Source: CAYWKU01 sp964459325
GTDB taxonomy: Bacteria > RBG-13-61-14 > CAYWKU01
Reading direction: 5' to 3'
DNA: 64,000 bases
Assembly: GCA_964459325.1 (NCBI GenBank)
Contig: CAYWKU010000002.1
Location: 124,001 to 188,000, forward strand
A program made the position numbers and the translations under genes. The first letter of the stretch is position 1. The number at the start of each line of letters is the position of its first letter. This document shows, one piece after another, positions 1 through 8,615 of this stretch. Below the pieces are notes generated by a model, which made no database searches, was not told the origin of the DNA, and worked only from the letters and a program-made list of their open reading frames with translations.

Positions 1-563
1 AAACTTACCGATTGACGGCACTGGCAGACGTTCAGCACTGTAAACTCGGTATGGGCGTCGAGCATCTCCGAAATCAGGTCCGCGTCCGCCACCCGGCTCT
101 TGTCTTCTATAACCGCCTGTACGGGAATGTTCCTGACCGCAGGCAAAGACCGGCTCGCGTATTTGCGCACGTAACCTGTGCCGAAAAGCTCGGTAATCTT
201 TCGCGCGTATTCCCGGTGCCACTCGCTGTCAGCCCCGTTCATAAGGAGATACTCGAACATCCCGGGTATGAGGGGAAGCAGTGAATAACCTTTCTTGCCG
301 CCGTAAATCACCCGTCGGCGGCTCATCTCTTCCAGCACCGGCTCAATCTCCTCCGCCGGTCTGCCCGTCCTCTTCGAGATTGTCTGGAGCGAGCGCGGAT
401 AGTAAAACGGCAACCGGCGCGCCAATTCCGCCTCCTCGGGGCTGAAAAGATGCGCCACCACCTCCACAAGTTGCCCGTTCATGGGCGGGCCCAACAGCAA
501 AACTGAACTGAACACCCGGGCAAGCTCCACCTGCGCGGGGTCGGCATCGTACTTATCGCTCAT
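1..563 (-). CDS. 4Fe-4S-type protein with winged-helix-like N-terminus (partial)
   Basis: Only the first 187 codons lie in the window; the frame is open to base 1. The ATG at 563-561 comes 13 bases after the stop of the metallo-hydrolase, so the two genes are probably co-transcribed. The visible part is helical, with a winged-helix-like stretch at about residues 50-85 (YYPRSLQTISKRTGRPAEEI), and ends with the cysteine pair of NVCQCRQS. In anaerobes a helical or DNA-binding-like N-terminus followed by CxCR and later ferredoxin-type clusters is a familiar layout of 4Fe-4S proteins. The clusters themselves would lie outside the window, so the function is inference. The gene itself is well supported by its open frame and operon spacing. 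Confidence 0.6.
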   Translation of the reverse strand, partial: MSDKYDADPAQVELARVFSSVLLLGPPMNGQLVEVVAHLFSPEEAELARRLPFYYPRSLQTISKRTGRPAEEIEPVLEEMSRRRVIYGGKKGYSLLPLIPGMFEYLLMNGADSEWHREYARKITELFGTGYVRKYASRSLPAVRNIPVQAVIEDKSRVADADLISEMLDAHTEFTVLNVCQCRQSVS

Positions 564-576
564 GGTAGGTCCCTTT

Positions 577-1437
577 CTATACTGTCATTCCCCCGGCGCA
601 GAGATTTTCCCAAGTTGCCGGGCAATGAGACGGAACTATGGTCACCCACGGATAGTCCCGGTGAAAATCGTTGAGAACCTGTAGAGTTTTCTTGAACTTC
701 TGAAAATCCGCAAGTATCATCCGCGCCGGCCTGGACGGCGGCAGCTTGCGCAGGTAGTTTTCGCTTATCCAAGCCGCGTCCCCTATGAAAAAATAGCTTT
801 CGCCGCCGGGAAGGTTGACCATAAGCCCCATCTGGCCCCGAGTGTGACCTCTCAAAGGCGCCAGCATCAGGCTACCGTCCACGCACAAGTCCACTGCTTT
901 ATCAAAAAGACCTTCTCCCGACGTATGGCCCTCAAAATTAACCGTATCCACTTCGTTGGGTATCCCCTCATAAAGGGATTTCACGTAACCCTTGCCGAAT
1001 ATTTTATACCTGTTCCCCTGCATGAAATCCCATTCCCGCCGTTCCACGACAAGCTTTGCGTCGGGAAAATCCTTCACACCGGCAACGTGGTCCACGTGCC
1101 CGTGCCCGATGATAATCGTCTTCACGTCGCCGGGCGCAATGCCGTGCTTCTCCAACTGCGCCGCCGCGTTATGTTCTGGCTCTATCTCGGCGGGGGTGAA
1201 CTTCTGCAGAACCCCGAAAGGAAAACCGCCGGCGGCTTCGTAAAACCGGGTATGATATCCGGTATCGTAAAGAATAACACCGCGCTCGGGATGCCTGATA
1301 AGGGCGAACATGGCTGGAACCCTTATCTTCCGCCAGCCCTCGCCTTGCGCCACCATTCCCTTGGGAGTCTCCACCCACCCGGAGTTAAGCACCTTAACAT
1401 CTACATCCGGCAAACTTTCCCGCGTCGGCGGAAACAT
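577..1437 (-). CDS. Metallo-beta-lactamase-fold hydrolase
   Basis: A 286-residue protein of the metallo-beta-lactamase superfamily. The metal motif HxHxDH is complete (IIIGHGHVDHVAG, His112, His114, Asp116, His117). A later GHTRGQ histidine and a GDAAW aspartate supply further ligands. The early LIRHPERGVILYDTGYH stretch resembles N-acyl-homoserine-lactone lactonase-like members, so a lactone or thioester hydrolase is possible, but the substrate cannot be read from sequence. The frame stays open 44 codons further upstream, but that extension overlaps the previous gene and is low complexity, so the ATG at 1437 is preferred. It lies 11 bases after the stop of the lipoprotein gene. No signal peptide is seen, so it should be cytoplasmic. 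Confidence 0.85.
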   Translation of the reverse strand: MFPPTRESLPDVDVKVLNSGWVETPKGMVAQGEGWRKIRVPAMFALIRHPERGVILYDTGYHTRFYEAAGGFPFGVLQKFTPAEIEPEHNAAAQLEKHGIAPGDVKTIIIGHGHVDHVAGVKDFPDAKLVVERREWDFMQGNRYKIFGKGYVKSLYEGIPNEVDTVNFEGHTSGEGLFDKAVDLCVDGSLMLAPLRGHTRGQMGLMVNLPGGESYFFIGDAAWISENYLRKLPPSRPARMILADFQKFKKTLQVLNDFHRDYPWVTIVPSHCPATWENLCAGGMTV

Positions 1438-1448
1438 AATAACACCGC

Positions 1449-2810
1449 CTATTGAGGGGTTATCTCCTGAAACTCGGCTTCGGTTATGGTAATTTCGGCC
1501 AGGTCCTCCAGTGTAAAAGGGTGAACAGCCCTCAGATCGTTTCCATCGGTTACGCTGACTTCCGCACAAGCTTCATAATCGCCGTTTGCAACATCAACGA
1601 ACGGCGCCTGAGCGCTGCCTTCCTCAAGTGTTATCGGCATACTCAGGATATCCAGGAAGCTTCTATACTCCGGCGTTCCCTCGCAAGAAGAACCTTGCTG
1701 GTAAATTTCAACCGTAACCTCTTCACCGTCATGCCCGGTCAACTCGATATTCACTATAAGGTTTATAGTAGAAAAGTCGCCGGCCTCGATCGCCGGGGTA
1801 ACGGTAGAGTCGGATATATTTACCCCTTTGTAGCCAATCATATCTCCGAGGCTTATTCCCATCCCGCTGCCGTCCATATCCAGGATGGCTATCGCCTGCC
1901 AGTTCCCGTCAAGTGTCCAGAAAACCAGCGGAACCGAGGCCGAGGCGCTGCCGCCCGAAAAGACACCCGCCCCCAGAGACAGGGGCGTTTGAGTCGCCGG
2001 GTCGACTATGGTCATCAACGCCAAAGCCCCGTCCGGCGCCGAGGGGACATTGATATCCAGTTCGGCCACTTCGTGGAAAGCGCTCTCGGGAATGGTAACC
2101 CGGCCCGTTCCCGAAACCGTCAACGCTGCGGGAAGGGCCGCCACCAGGTCCGCACCACCGGGCATACCGGTAACCGAAGTCGCGGGGTCAACGTCTATCA
2201 GGGCGCAAACGCTGTGAGTGCCGTCCGGAACCCCGGGGATGCCCACTTCGCTCGAGCCGCCGCTCATAACCCCGAAACCCTCGTAGATTTGATTGGCGAT
2301 GCATGTGGTGTCGGGGTTCCCCACCCGTATGCGCGTCTCATTGCCGTCGCCGACGCCGGAGTGCTCTACCGTGACGGATACGTTAACCTCCACAAAATCG
2401 CCGGGGCCAAGGGTTAAGTTACCGGAACCGCCGCTCACCTCAATAGTGGACGGCGGCGCGAAACTGTCCCCCTGCATTGGCCGGTCACCGTCATTCGGGT
2501 CGACATCCAGCCAACCGGCAGCGTAAAACGTGCCGTCCGCCAGGCTCGGTAAAAGCTCGGCGACACCCCCGCCGCCTTCTATAACCGCCGAACCGGAAGC
2601 CTTCGCCGCGGGTTGATAAAAGAAATCGTCGGGGCCGAAGGCGTAGGCCTTAAACTCAACACCGTCGGCCACGCTCAACCCCTCGGCGGTTACAGTAACC
2701 TCCGAAACGCCCTCGGTGGCGGCTTCATCGCCGTAAGTTGCGCCGCCGCCCATGTCGCAACCGGCGGCAAACAAAAGAACTATTGCCAATATACAGTAAA
2801 TTTTCTGCAT
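1449..2810 (-). CDS. Secreted lipoprotein with four beta-sandwich-like repeats
   Basis: The 453-residue product starts with a typical lipoprotein signal peptide (MQKIYCILAIVLLFAAGC, lipobox FAAGC), so it should be exported and lipid-anchored. The mature part is rich in Gly, Ser, Thr, Asp and Val and can be divided into about four related segments of about 100 residues. Three carry an acidic turn in the same place (WLDVDPNDGDRP, LIDVDPATSV, ILDMDGSGMG), which resembles a calcium-binding loop between beta strands. No catalytic motif is seen. It is the third gene of a run that also holds the Cys-rich protein upstream (43-base gap) and the metallo-hydrolase downstream. I do not recognise the family; a cell-surface adhesion or structural role is only a guess. 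Confidence 0.75.
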   Translation of the reverse strand: MQKIYCILAIVLLFAAGCDMGGGATYGDEAATEGVSEVTVTAEGLSVADGVEFKAYAFGPDDFFYQPAAKASGSAVIEGGGGVAELLPSLADGTFYAAGWLDVDPNDGDRPMQGDSFAPPSTIEVSGGSGNLTLGPGDFVEVNVSVTVEHSGVGDGNETRIRVGNPDTTCIANQIYEGFGVMSGGSSEVGIPGVPDGTHSVCALIDVDPATSVTGMPGGADLVAALPAALTVSGTGRVTIPESAFHEVAELDINVPSAPDGALALMTIVDPATQTPLSLGAGVFSGGSASASVPLVFWTLDGNWQAIAILDMDGSGMGISLGDMIGYKGVNISDSTVTPAIEAGDFSTINLIVNIELTGHDGEEVTVEIYQQGSSCEGTPEYRSFLDILSMPITLEEGSAQAPFVDVANGDYEACAEVSVTDGNDLRAVHPFTLEDLAEITITEAEFQEITPQ

Positions 2811-2853
2811 AACCCATCCCTGAGTTTCAAAGTATCACAGCCTCCGATGAGCG

Positions 2854-3666
2854 TCAAACGGAAACCGACCCCACCGCTTCCGCCGCCCTCTCCGCCAGTG
2901 AGCGGATAGTTTCGAGCGCCTCTCGCACTTCCGAAGCGTCCCGGAACTCGCTGCCCAGGCTCCGCAAAATCCGGGCTTCGGGAGGTCTCTCCATTCCCAG
3001 CGCCCCCCAGTCCACATCTTCAACCCGGTAGGAGCCTTCCTCGATAACGTACTGGCCGAATCTCGCTTTTCCGCGCCGGTACGGCCAGTTTTCCTTCAGC
3101 GCCAGGTATTCCCGGAAAGCGTCGAGGGCCCGGGGGTTTTCAATCAGCTTTTCCGGCTTCAAAGTAGCATAGCGAATCCGGCTCACCGCCTCGTAAAATT
3201 GCTTCACCAGGTCTATATCCGTAATACACAGGCCGTATAAGTACCAGTCGTCCAGGGCGGCCACCACCGGCTCGACCTCCGATTCGTTCAGATAAAGGTA
3301 AGAGGAGCACCGGTGCCCGCCGCAGGTTTCCGCGCCGTAGTAGGAATGCTCCCGCCACTCCTCGCTATCCTTTACCTCGGGATGGATAAGACAGCCGGGC
3401 AGCCTTTCTTCATCGTCCACAAACCCGAGAAACTCGCAGGTGAAAATCGCCTCCAGAAGGCGGGGGCGGTAATCGAACCGCGTAACCGTACTTCTGAACT
3501 CCTCCAGCTCGTCCCTGGAAGGGGAAAGCTCCCCGAACAGGCGCGTGCGCAGGCGCAACGCTTCAGTAACAGATTTCCTTTCGTAATCCCGGAAGTTGTA
3601 CAGCCCGCAGCATGCGGCGCAGGACTTGGTGTTATCCGGATGGCACAGATAAAACCGGTTACTCAA
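2854..3666 (-). CDS. Cys-rich protein, YkgJ-like metal-binding N-terminus
   Basis: A 270-residue protein whose first 20 residues carry a dense cysteine motif (CHPDNTKSCAACCGLYNF) like the zinc/iron-chelating YkgJ-type cluster. Further cysteines follow in TCEFLG, GCLIHP and TCGGHRCSSY. The likely start is a TTG at 3666-3664 that overlaps the stop codon of the preceding CoA-ligase gene (TTGA) and has a strong ribosome-binding site, AGGGGAAG, five bases upstream. The frame is open further upstream, but only as an antisense-like Arg/Gly-rich shadow inside the ligase gene. The C-terminal two thirds are helical with no recognised domain. Metal binding is likely; the biological role is unknown. Confidence 0.75.
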   Translation of the reverse strand: MSNRFYLCHPDNTKSCAACCGLYNFRDYERKSVTEALRLRTRLFGELSPSRDELEEFRSTVTRFDYRPRLLEAIFTCEFLGFVDDEERLPGCLIHPEVKDSEEWREHSYYGAETCGGHRCSSYLYLNESEVEPVVAALDDWYLYGLCITDIDLVKQFYEAVSRIRYATLKPEKLIENPRALDAFREYLALKENWPYRRGKARFGQYVIEEGSYRVEDVDWGALGMERPPEARILRSLGSEFRDASEVREALETIRSLAERAAEAVGSVSV

Positions 3667-5090
3667 ACCGACTTCCCCTGAATTGATGCTTCTTCGATGG
3701 ACTTGCGATATGCCGAGTAGCGCCATAGCGCGGCCAGAACCGCCGCGGCGCTCTCGGGAAACTCGACCAGTGTTATATCGCCGGCGCATATTTCCCTGAG
3801 CTGGCGGAACCAGTCGGGATGGCCCACGGCGGCGGCCACCACCGGCTTGCCGGCGGCCCGCTTGCGGATTTCCCCCAGGTTGCCCAGCCACGAGCGGGCG
3901 TTGACCCCCAGGCTGCCGAATACCTCCACCACCGAGTACGGTATGAGCGGAAACAGGAGCACCATGTCCACCCCGGGGTCGTCCAGCACCCCCTCGAAGG
4001 CCGACCTGAATATCCCCGAAGGCCCCACGTCCAGCGGGTTGCGAACGTTCATCCACGCCGGAGCCTCCTTGCGCACCGCATCAACGGTATCCCGCCCGAG
4101 CTTCGCCGCCACCAACCCCGCTTCCACGGCGGCGTCTATGCTTACCGCCCCCATCGAGCCGCTGGTGGTCAGCACGCAAAGCCGGTTACCCGGCGGCAAC
4201 GGCTGCTGAGCGAAAGCCGCCGCAAGGTCGAGCATGTTACTCACGCCCGTGGCCCTGACGGCCCCGGTCTGGGAAAACAGGCCGTCGTATATGTCGTCCC
4301 TTCCGGCCATGGAGCCGGTATGGGAGCCGGTGGCGCCGCCACCCTCCTCGGTGCGGCCACTTTTGAGCACTATCACCGGCTTGACGGCGGTGGTGCGCCG
4401 TAGCGCGTCCCGCAGCTTCGGCCCGTCGGCGGCTCCCTCCAGGTACATCACCACCACCTCGGTCATGGGGTCTTCCCGATAAAAGTCGAGGGCGTCGGAT
4501 TCGTCCACAATCAAACGGTTGCCCAGCGTTATGCTGCGGGAAATGGCCAGGTACTTGCTCGGGAAGCAATCCAGCAGGATGCTTCCGAAAACCCCGCTCT
4601 GGGCCACCAGTCCGATGGAGCCGGGTTCGAGGGCGGGGTCTATAACTTCGCTTGTGGCAAACCGGTTTTCGGTGTTCACCACGCCCACGCAGTTGGGGCC
4701 CATCACCCTGAGACCTTTCTCCAGAGCTATGGAGAGGCATTTATCCTGCAACGCCCTGCCTTCCGGGCCGGTTTCCGCAAAACCCGCCGATTCGATGATG
4801 ACGTTTTTTATCCCCCTTTCCGCAATTTCCAGCAACACCTCCGGCGCCGTCGGGGCGGGGGTGATGACAATGGCGAGCTCGACTTTCTCGGGCACTTCCC
4901 CGATTGACTTGTACACGGTGTAGCCGTGCAGCTCACCGCCACTGGGGTTGACCAGCCAGACCTTGTTGCCGTGGCCGTGCCTCTGCATCCAGAGGGGAAG
5001 CTGATACCCGAAACCGGGCTTGTGTCTCGCCCCGATAACGGCCAGCGAGGAAGGGTTAAAGAAATTCCACAGAAAATGTTTATCGGTCAA
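3663..5090 (-). CDS. ADP-forming acyl-CoA synthetase, alpha-type subunit (ACD-alpha)
   Basis: A 475-residue protein. Residues about 1-130 form a CoA-binding Rossmann domain (FFNPSSLAVIGA, WLVNPSGG, VMGPNCVGV). Residues about 140-290 form the first ligase domain and contain the phosphohistidine loop GATGSHTGSMAG. Residues about 300-475 form a second ligase-type domain (LTTSGSMGAVSIDAA, NVRNPLDVGPSG). This is the 1-2-5 domain order of the alpha subunit of NDP-forming acetyl/acyl-CoA synthetases, longer than the about 290-residue SucD. These enzymes interconvert acyl-CoA + ADP + Pi and acid + ATP, giving substrate-level ATP in anaerobes. A beta-type partner is encoded at 5899-7086, separated from it by a nuclease-like gene and a repeat. 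The substrate is unknown. Confidence 0.88.
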   Translation of the reverse strand: MTDKHFLWNFFNPSSLAVIGARHKPGFGYQLPLWMQRHGHGNKVWLVNPSGGELHGYTVYKSIGEVPEKVELAIVITPAPTAPEVLLEIAERGIKNVIIESAGFAETGPEGRALQDKCLSIALEKGLRVMGPNCVGVVNTENRFATSEVIDPALEPGSIGLVAQSGVFGSILLDCFPSKYLAISRSITLGNRLIVDESDALDFYREDPMTEVVVMYLEGAADGPKLRDALRRTTAVKPVIVLKSGRTEEGGGATGSHTGSMAGRDDIYDGLFSQTGAVRATGVSNMLDLAAAFAQQPLPPGNRLCVLTTSGSMGAVSIDAAVEAGLVAAKLGRDTVDAVRKEAPAWMNVRNPLDVGPSGIFRSAFEGVLDDPGVDMVLLFPLIPYSVVEVFGSLGVNARSWLGNLGEIRKRAAGKPVVAAAVGHPDWFRQLREICAGDITLVEFPESAAAVLAALWRYSAYRKSIEEASIQGKSV

Positions 5091-5225
5091 TTGGGACTAT
5101 CTCCGATTCATTTGGAAACGCCGGGATCTATCCCGGGGAGCTTCACATCTCATCTTTAAGCCCCGGACTTATGGTCTTGCAAATTATATTCAACCATGTG
5201 GGCGCTGCTTGCTGTGCCCGTTATG

Positions 5226-5337
5226 AGGGGTGGCCCCGACGTTACACGTCGGGGTTGCGACAGCAACAGGAAACATTATCCCGGGACATTTTTCTTGTCC
5301 CTTCGGGACACGGACGTATAACGTCCGTGCCACCCCG
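5226..5337. repeat. Composite palindromic element, GGGGTGGC...GCCACCCC ends
   Basis: A 112-bp non-coding element. Its outer ends are inverted (GGGGTGGC at the left, GCCACCCC at the right). Inside are two perfect hairpins: CCCCGACGTTACACGTCGGGG at its left end (5234-5254; 7-bp arms) and a second at 5309-5329 (CACGGAC / GTCCGTG arms). A small GTTGC/GCAAC hairpin and the word CAGGAAACA sit between them. The same parts recur at 28480-28617 and 31327-31693. It lies between the two CoA-ligase genes and next to a nuclease-like gene. Confidence 0.8.
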
Positions 5338-5373
5338 CCTTAAGTCTGTAGAGGTTTTCTGCCATGCCCTCGT

Positions 5374-5871
5374 TCAGCTGTTTCTTTTTCTTCTCCACTC
5401 TTCTCCGGTTTTCCCTCTCCACATTTCTGCGATTTCCTCGAAAGAATACCCCTCTTTTCTCATTTCCCGGCAAAACAATTGCCACTCAGTAAGCCGCGTA
5501 GGAGGTTTGGGTGGGATTATACCCCCTTCTTCTAGAAATTTGCGTAAATCCAACACTTCAACATTTTCGGGAATTTCATCACAATTATGCTTCCAACAAA
5601 CAATCATATCCACCTCATTCGGGTCGTGTTGATGAGTGATGAAGTTTTTACTTTCATATTCAAATTCAATCTTCAAGGTTTCATATTTCCCCTTCCCCAC
5701 TTTTCTCTTCGCCAGACAATCGGGATACCCCGCATGAATGCTTTCCACTTCTATGTCCAGTGATTTTGTCAGGTATCCGAACAGAAAAACTACACCAAGC
5801 TCGTTTACGGGAGCGTGTGCTAAACATGGAAGGTCGATTCTTTCTCCGAATACTCTTTTTTTCTTCGACAT
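5374..5871 (-). CDS. Hypothetical protein, possible PD-(D/E)xK nuclease fold
   Basis: A 165-residue protein, soluble and AT-richer than its neighbours. The middle part reads as a possible restriction-endonuclease-like core: an acidic residue in GYPDCLAKRK, then a charged strand IEFEYESKNF, then strand VDMIVCWKHN. This resembles the D...ExK arrangement of small PD-(D/E)xK proteins, but the spacing is not decisive. The C-terminus (EEIAEMWRGKTGEEWRRK) is a basic helix. The gene sits between the beta and alpha CoA-ligase genes, 27 bases from the former, and next to a composite palindromic repeat, so it looks like an insertion into an older operon. The function is not established. Confidence 0.6.
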   Translation of the reverse strand: MSKKKRVFGERIDLPCLAHAPVNELGVVFLFGYLTKSLDIEVESIHAGYPDCLAKRKVGKGKYETLKIEFEYESKNFITHQHDPNEVDMIVCWKHNCDEIPENVEVLDLRKFLEEGGIIPPKPPTRLTEWQLFCREMRKEGYSFEEIAEMWRGKTGEEWRRKRNS

Positions 5872-5898
5872 CCGGCAACCTCCTTAAGCTCAGTTTTT

Positions 5899-7086
5899 TC
5901 ACACTTCCATCTCGACGATATACTTCGCGGCCTCGTCCATACTGTGTGTACGGTCGAAGTATTTTATGCTGTACTTGTCGAGTATCCGGAAGCCGTCGTC
6001 CTCCCATGAGCCCGGCACCCGGAAGACTATCGGAAATTCAGCCGGGTCTATGCCCCGGTCCATCAATCCCAGGATGACACCCCTTGCCACCAGGTCCACC
6101 CGGGTGTTGGACAGCACGTTGGTTATCACGGCCATTTTCGATATGCCGGGTTTTTTCAGTATGGCTTCGGTCAAAAGCCGTATTTTTTTCACCGTCGGGT
6201 TGCCGCCTATTTCGCAATAATTCGCGGGCCTTCCGCCGTAGCGGTATACGGCGTCCATCACGGTCAGGCTGGCGCCGCCGCCGCCGATGATAAGCCCGAT
6301 GTCGCCGTCGAACTCGACCACCCTTCCCGCAACGCCGCGATGGTCGATTTTATCTATCTTTTCGGCCTCCACCTCGAGCGCCGTCGGCGGCCTGCCCTTG
6401 TCTTCACCCGGCTCGATGCCGAAGGCGGCCAGCGCCCGCTCCTGCCTGCCGAGGGCGTCGTCGTCGATTTCCATCCTCATGTCGCCGGCGAAAACTTCGC
6501 CGGTATCGGTGACCACCAGCGGGTTAACCTCCAGGAGCGTGGCGTCGTACCTCACATAAATCCCGTACAACTTCACCGCCAGCCGGGTGATGGAATTGAG
6601 TAGTTTTCCTTCGATTCCGCAATCTTCGGCTAGTAGCTTGGCCCGGAAGTTCATCATGCCTTCCAGCGGGTATATGGCGAGCTTGTTTATTCCTCCCTTG
6701 CCGGCGGCCTCTTCCACATCCACCCCGCCCTTGCCCATGAGCAGGGCATCGCGGCGGCCGTTTTCGTCAATTATCATGCCCAGGTAATACTCGGCGGCCA
6801 CTTCAAGTTTCCTTTCAATGAGCACCTTTTCAACAGTCAACTCGCGAACTTTCGAGCCTATCAGCTTCCGCGCGGCGTTGACGGCTTCCTGCGGGTTTTC
6901 GGCGAAAAGTATCCCCCCCGCTTTCCCTCGCCCGCCCGCGTGCACCTGGCTTTTTACCGCCACCGGCCCGCCCAATTTTTCGGCGGCCACACCCGCCTCT
7001 TCGGGATTGGCACAAATCGTCCCTTCGGGCACGGGGAAGCCCTCCGCAGCCGCTATCCTCTTGGCCTGGTACTCCAGGAGTCTCAC
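5899..7086 (-). CDS. sucC: Succinate/acyl-CoA ligase (ADP-forming), beta subunit, SucC-type
   Basis: A 395-residue protein matching SucC in length and layout. An ATP-grasp domain covers residues about 1-235, with LLEYQAKRI at the start, the nucleotide loop AVKSQVHAGGRGKAGGI and the metal site LLEVNPLVV. A ligase-CoA domain covers about 240-395, with the Gly-rich loop LIIGGGGASL and the CEIGGNPT motif. It transfers phosphate from a histidine on the alpha subunit to ADP. The start is GTG at 7086-7084, directly next to the stop of the membrane-protein gene. No SucD-sized alpha subunit is present; the nearest alpha-type protein (3663-5090) also carries a CoA-ligase domain, so the pair would hold this domain twice. 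Acyl specificity is open. Confidence 0.88.
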   Translation of the reverse strand: MRLLEYQAKRIAAAEGFPVPEGTICANPEEAGVAAEKLGGPVAVKSQVHAGGRGKAGGILFAENPQEAVNAARKLIGSKVRELTVEKVLIERKLEVAAEYYLGMIIDENGRRDALLMGKGGVDVEEAAGKGGINKLAIYPLEGMMNFRAKLLAEDCGIEGKLLNSITRLAVKLYGIYVRYDATLLEVNPLVVTDTGEVFAGDMRMEIDDDALGRQERALAAFGIEPGEDKGRPPTALEVEAEKIDKIDHRGVAGRVVEFDGDIGLIIGGGGASLTVMDAVYRYGGRPANYCEIGGNPTVKKIRLLTEAILKKPGISKMAVITNVLSNTRVDLVARGVILGLMDRGIDPAEFPIVFRVPGSWEDDGFRILDKYSIKYFDRTHSMDEAAKYIVEMEV

Positions 7087-7434
7087 CTAAAAAACTCCCC
7101 CGCCGAACTTTTTCAGGTTGACGAAAATTACCACGGCCATGAACAGGATAATAAATCCCCCTATGGCCATGGCCCACAGGGCGAAACCCCTGCCTACCAC
7201 AAAACTATCGGCTTTCACAATCTTAACGTAAGATACGGCTCCCAGAACAAGCCCCGCCGCACTCAAACACGCCACAAAAACCGCTGCTGCGGTTAATGCA
7301 AAAGCGGAATCGAAAGCCGGAGCCACGAAAATCATCGCTATGGCAGCAACGGACAGCCCGAGGCTCACCAGCGCCGGCTTGCTTATCGGAGGTTTGCCAC
7401 CCGGGCGGGATTTATCGGGGTTTTGGTCACTCAT
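7087..7434 (-). CDS. Small three-helix membrane protein
   Basis: A 115-residue protein with a short polar Pro/Lys N-terminus (SDQNPDKSRPGGKPPISK) and three hydrophobic segments at about residues 22-40, 44-66 and 85-107, so it should be an inner-membrane protein. No enzyme motif is seen; length and layout resemble DUF4190-like proteins. The ATG at 7434 overlaps the thiolase stop (ATGA), and the stop directly precedes the sucC GTG. It is therefore translationally coupled between thiolase and CoA ligase. The longer open frame to 7599 is a shadow inside the thiolase gene. Role unknown. Confidence 0.7.
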   Translation of the reverse strand: MSDQNPDKSRPGGKPPISKPALVSLGLSVAAIAMIFVAPAFDSAFALTAAAVFVACLSAAGLVLGAVSYVKIVKADSFVVGRGFALWAMAIGGFIILFMAVVIFVNLKKFGGGVF

Positions 7435-8615
7435 GGGGCCCCCACGGCAAAGACACAGGCCACCGCGCCGGGGCCGCCCAGGGTATGGGCCACCCCCGTC
7501 TCCGCCCCGGAGACCTGCATGTCGCCTGAAAGCCCCAGCACCTGCCGGGCGACCTGGTTTATCATCCTCACCCCGCTGGCTCCCACCGGGTGGCCGCATG
7601 TTTTCAGGCCGCCGTCGGGGTTGACGGGCAATTTTCCGCCGATATAGGTTTCGCCGTCGGCGATAAGCCTCCAGCCTTTACCTTTTTCGGCGAACCCGAG
7701 GTCTTCGTAATTTACAATTTCGGTGATGGTGAAGCAGTCGTGCAGCTCCACCACGTCCACCTCCTCGATGGGGTCTCGTATGCCCGCCATTTCGTAGCAT
7801 GTACGAGCGGCGTTTTGGGTGCTCTTGAAGCCGGTGAAGGAAAAATCCTGCTCCATCTGGGCGGTGTAATATCCCCCCGAGACGCTGAAACCGACCCCCT
7901 TTATCAGCGCGTAGGCGTCTGTAAACTTTTGAGCCAGGTCGGCGCGGGTGAGCACGGCGGCGGCGCAGCCGTCGGTGGTGGGGCAGCAGTCGAAAAGATG
8001 GAGCGGCTCGGCCACCGGCGGGGCGTTGAGCGCCATTTCTTCGGTTATTTCCCTCCTGAAGTGAGCCAGCGGGTTGAGGGAGCCGTGCTTGTGGTTCTTA
8101 ACCGCCACCTTTGCCAGGGCGCCCCGGTCAATGCCGTACTCGTGGAAGTAACGGCTGGCCAGAAGCGCGAACATCCCCGGCGCTGTGCGGCCCTTGCAAT
8201 AAAGCGGGTGGCCCCGCTCGACGTGCTGGGCCACCAGACTTCCCCGACCGGGCACGTCGCGCATTTTTTCGCAACCCACCGCAATCACCAGGTCGTATTC
8301 GCCGGATACTATGCCCATTGCGGCGTTGCGGACGGCTTCCATGCCGGTGCAGCAGTAGTTGGAGACCCGGGTGACGGGGATGGGGAACATGTTCATCGGC
8401 TCCGCCAGGCTGACCCCGGCGACGCCTTCATATCCCCACGAGAAGGGCAGGTAAGTGCCCAGCCACCCGGCCTGTATTTCGTCGGCGCCGACGCCTGCGT
8501 CTTCCAACGCCTCGGTGCAGGCCTCGATAATCATGTCCTGGTAGCTCATCTCGAAGTTCTCGCCGAAGCGAGTCTGACCCATTCCTATGATTGCGACTTT
8601 ATCCTTCAGGCTCAT
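7431..8615 (-). CDS. Thiolase family protein (SCP-x/acetyl-CoA acetyltransferase type)
   Basis: A 394-residue thiolase-fold enzyme. The N-terminal half has VAIIGMGQTRFG and the nucleophile loop VSNYCCTGMEA with Cys88 in the active position. The C-terminal half has the catalytic motif CGHPVGASG and the closing GGPGAVACV. The sequence is closer to the SCP-x/lipid-transfer type than to FadA. The reaction would be thiolytic cleavage or condensation of a 3-oxoacyl-CoA. The gene overlaps by four bases both the upstream HMGCS-like/DUF35 gene and the downstream membrane protein. In archaea a thiolase, a DUF35 protein and HMG-CoA synthase form one complex, and this gene order fits such a complex. Confidence 0.9.
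   Translation of the reverse strand: MSLKDKVAIIGMGQTRFGENFEMSYQDMIIEACTEALEDAGVGADEIQAGWLGTYLPFSWGYEGVAGVSLAEPMNMFPIPVTRVSNYCCTGMEAVRNAAMGIVSGEYDLVIAVGCEKMRDVPGRGSLVAQHVERGHPLYCKGRTAPGMFALLASRYFHEYGIDRGALAKVAVKNHKHGSLNPLAHFRREITEEMALNAPPVAEPLHLFDCCPTTDGCAAAVLTRADLAQKFTDAYALIKGVGFSVSGGYYTAQMEQDFSFTGFKSTQNAARTCYEMAGIRDPIEEVDVVELHDCFTITEIVNYEDLGFAEKGKGWRLIADGETYIGGKLPVNPDGGLKTCGHPVGASGVRMINQVARQVLGLSGDMQVSGAETGVAHTLGGPGAVACVFAVGAP

Noticed and set aside
5203..5217. Sigma-54-like site TGGGCGCTGCTTGCT
   Set aside because: The -24/-12 spacing is one base short, the -24 box is poor and no gene follows on that strand.
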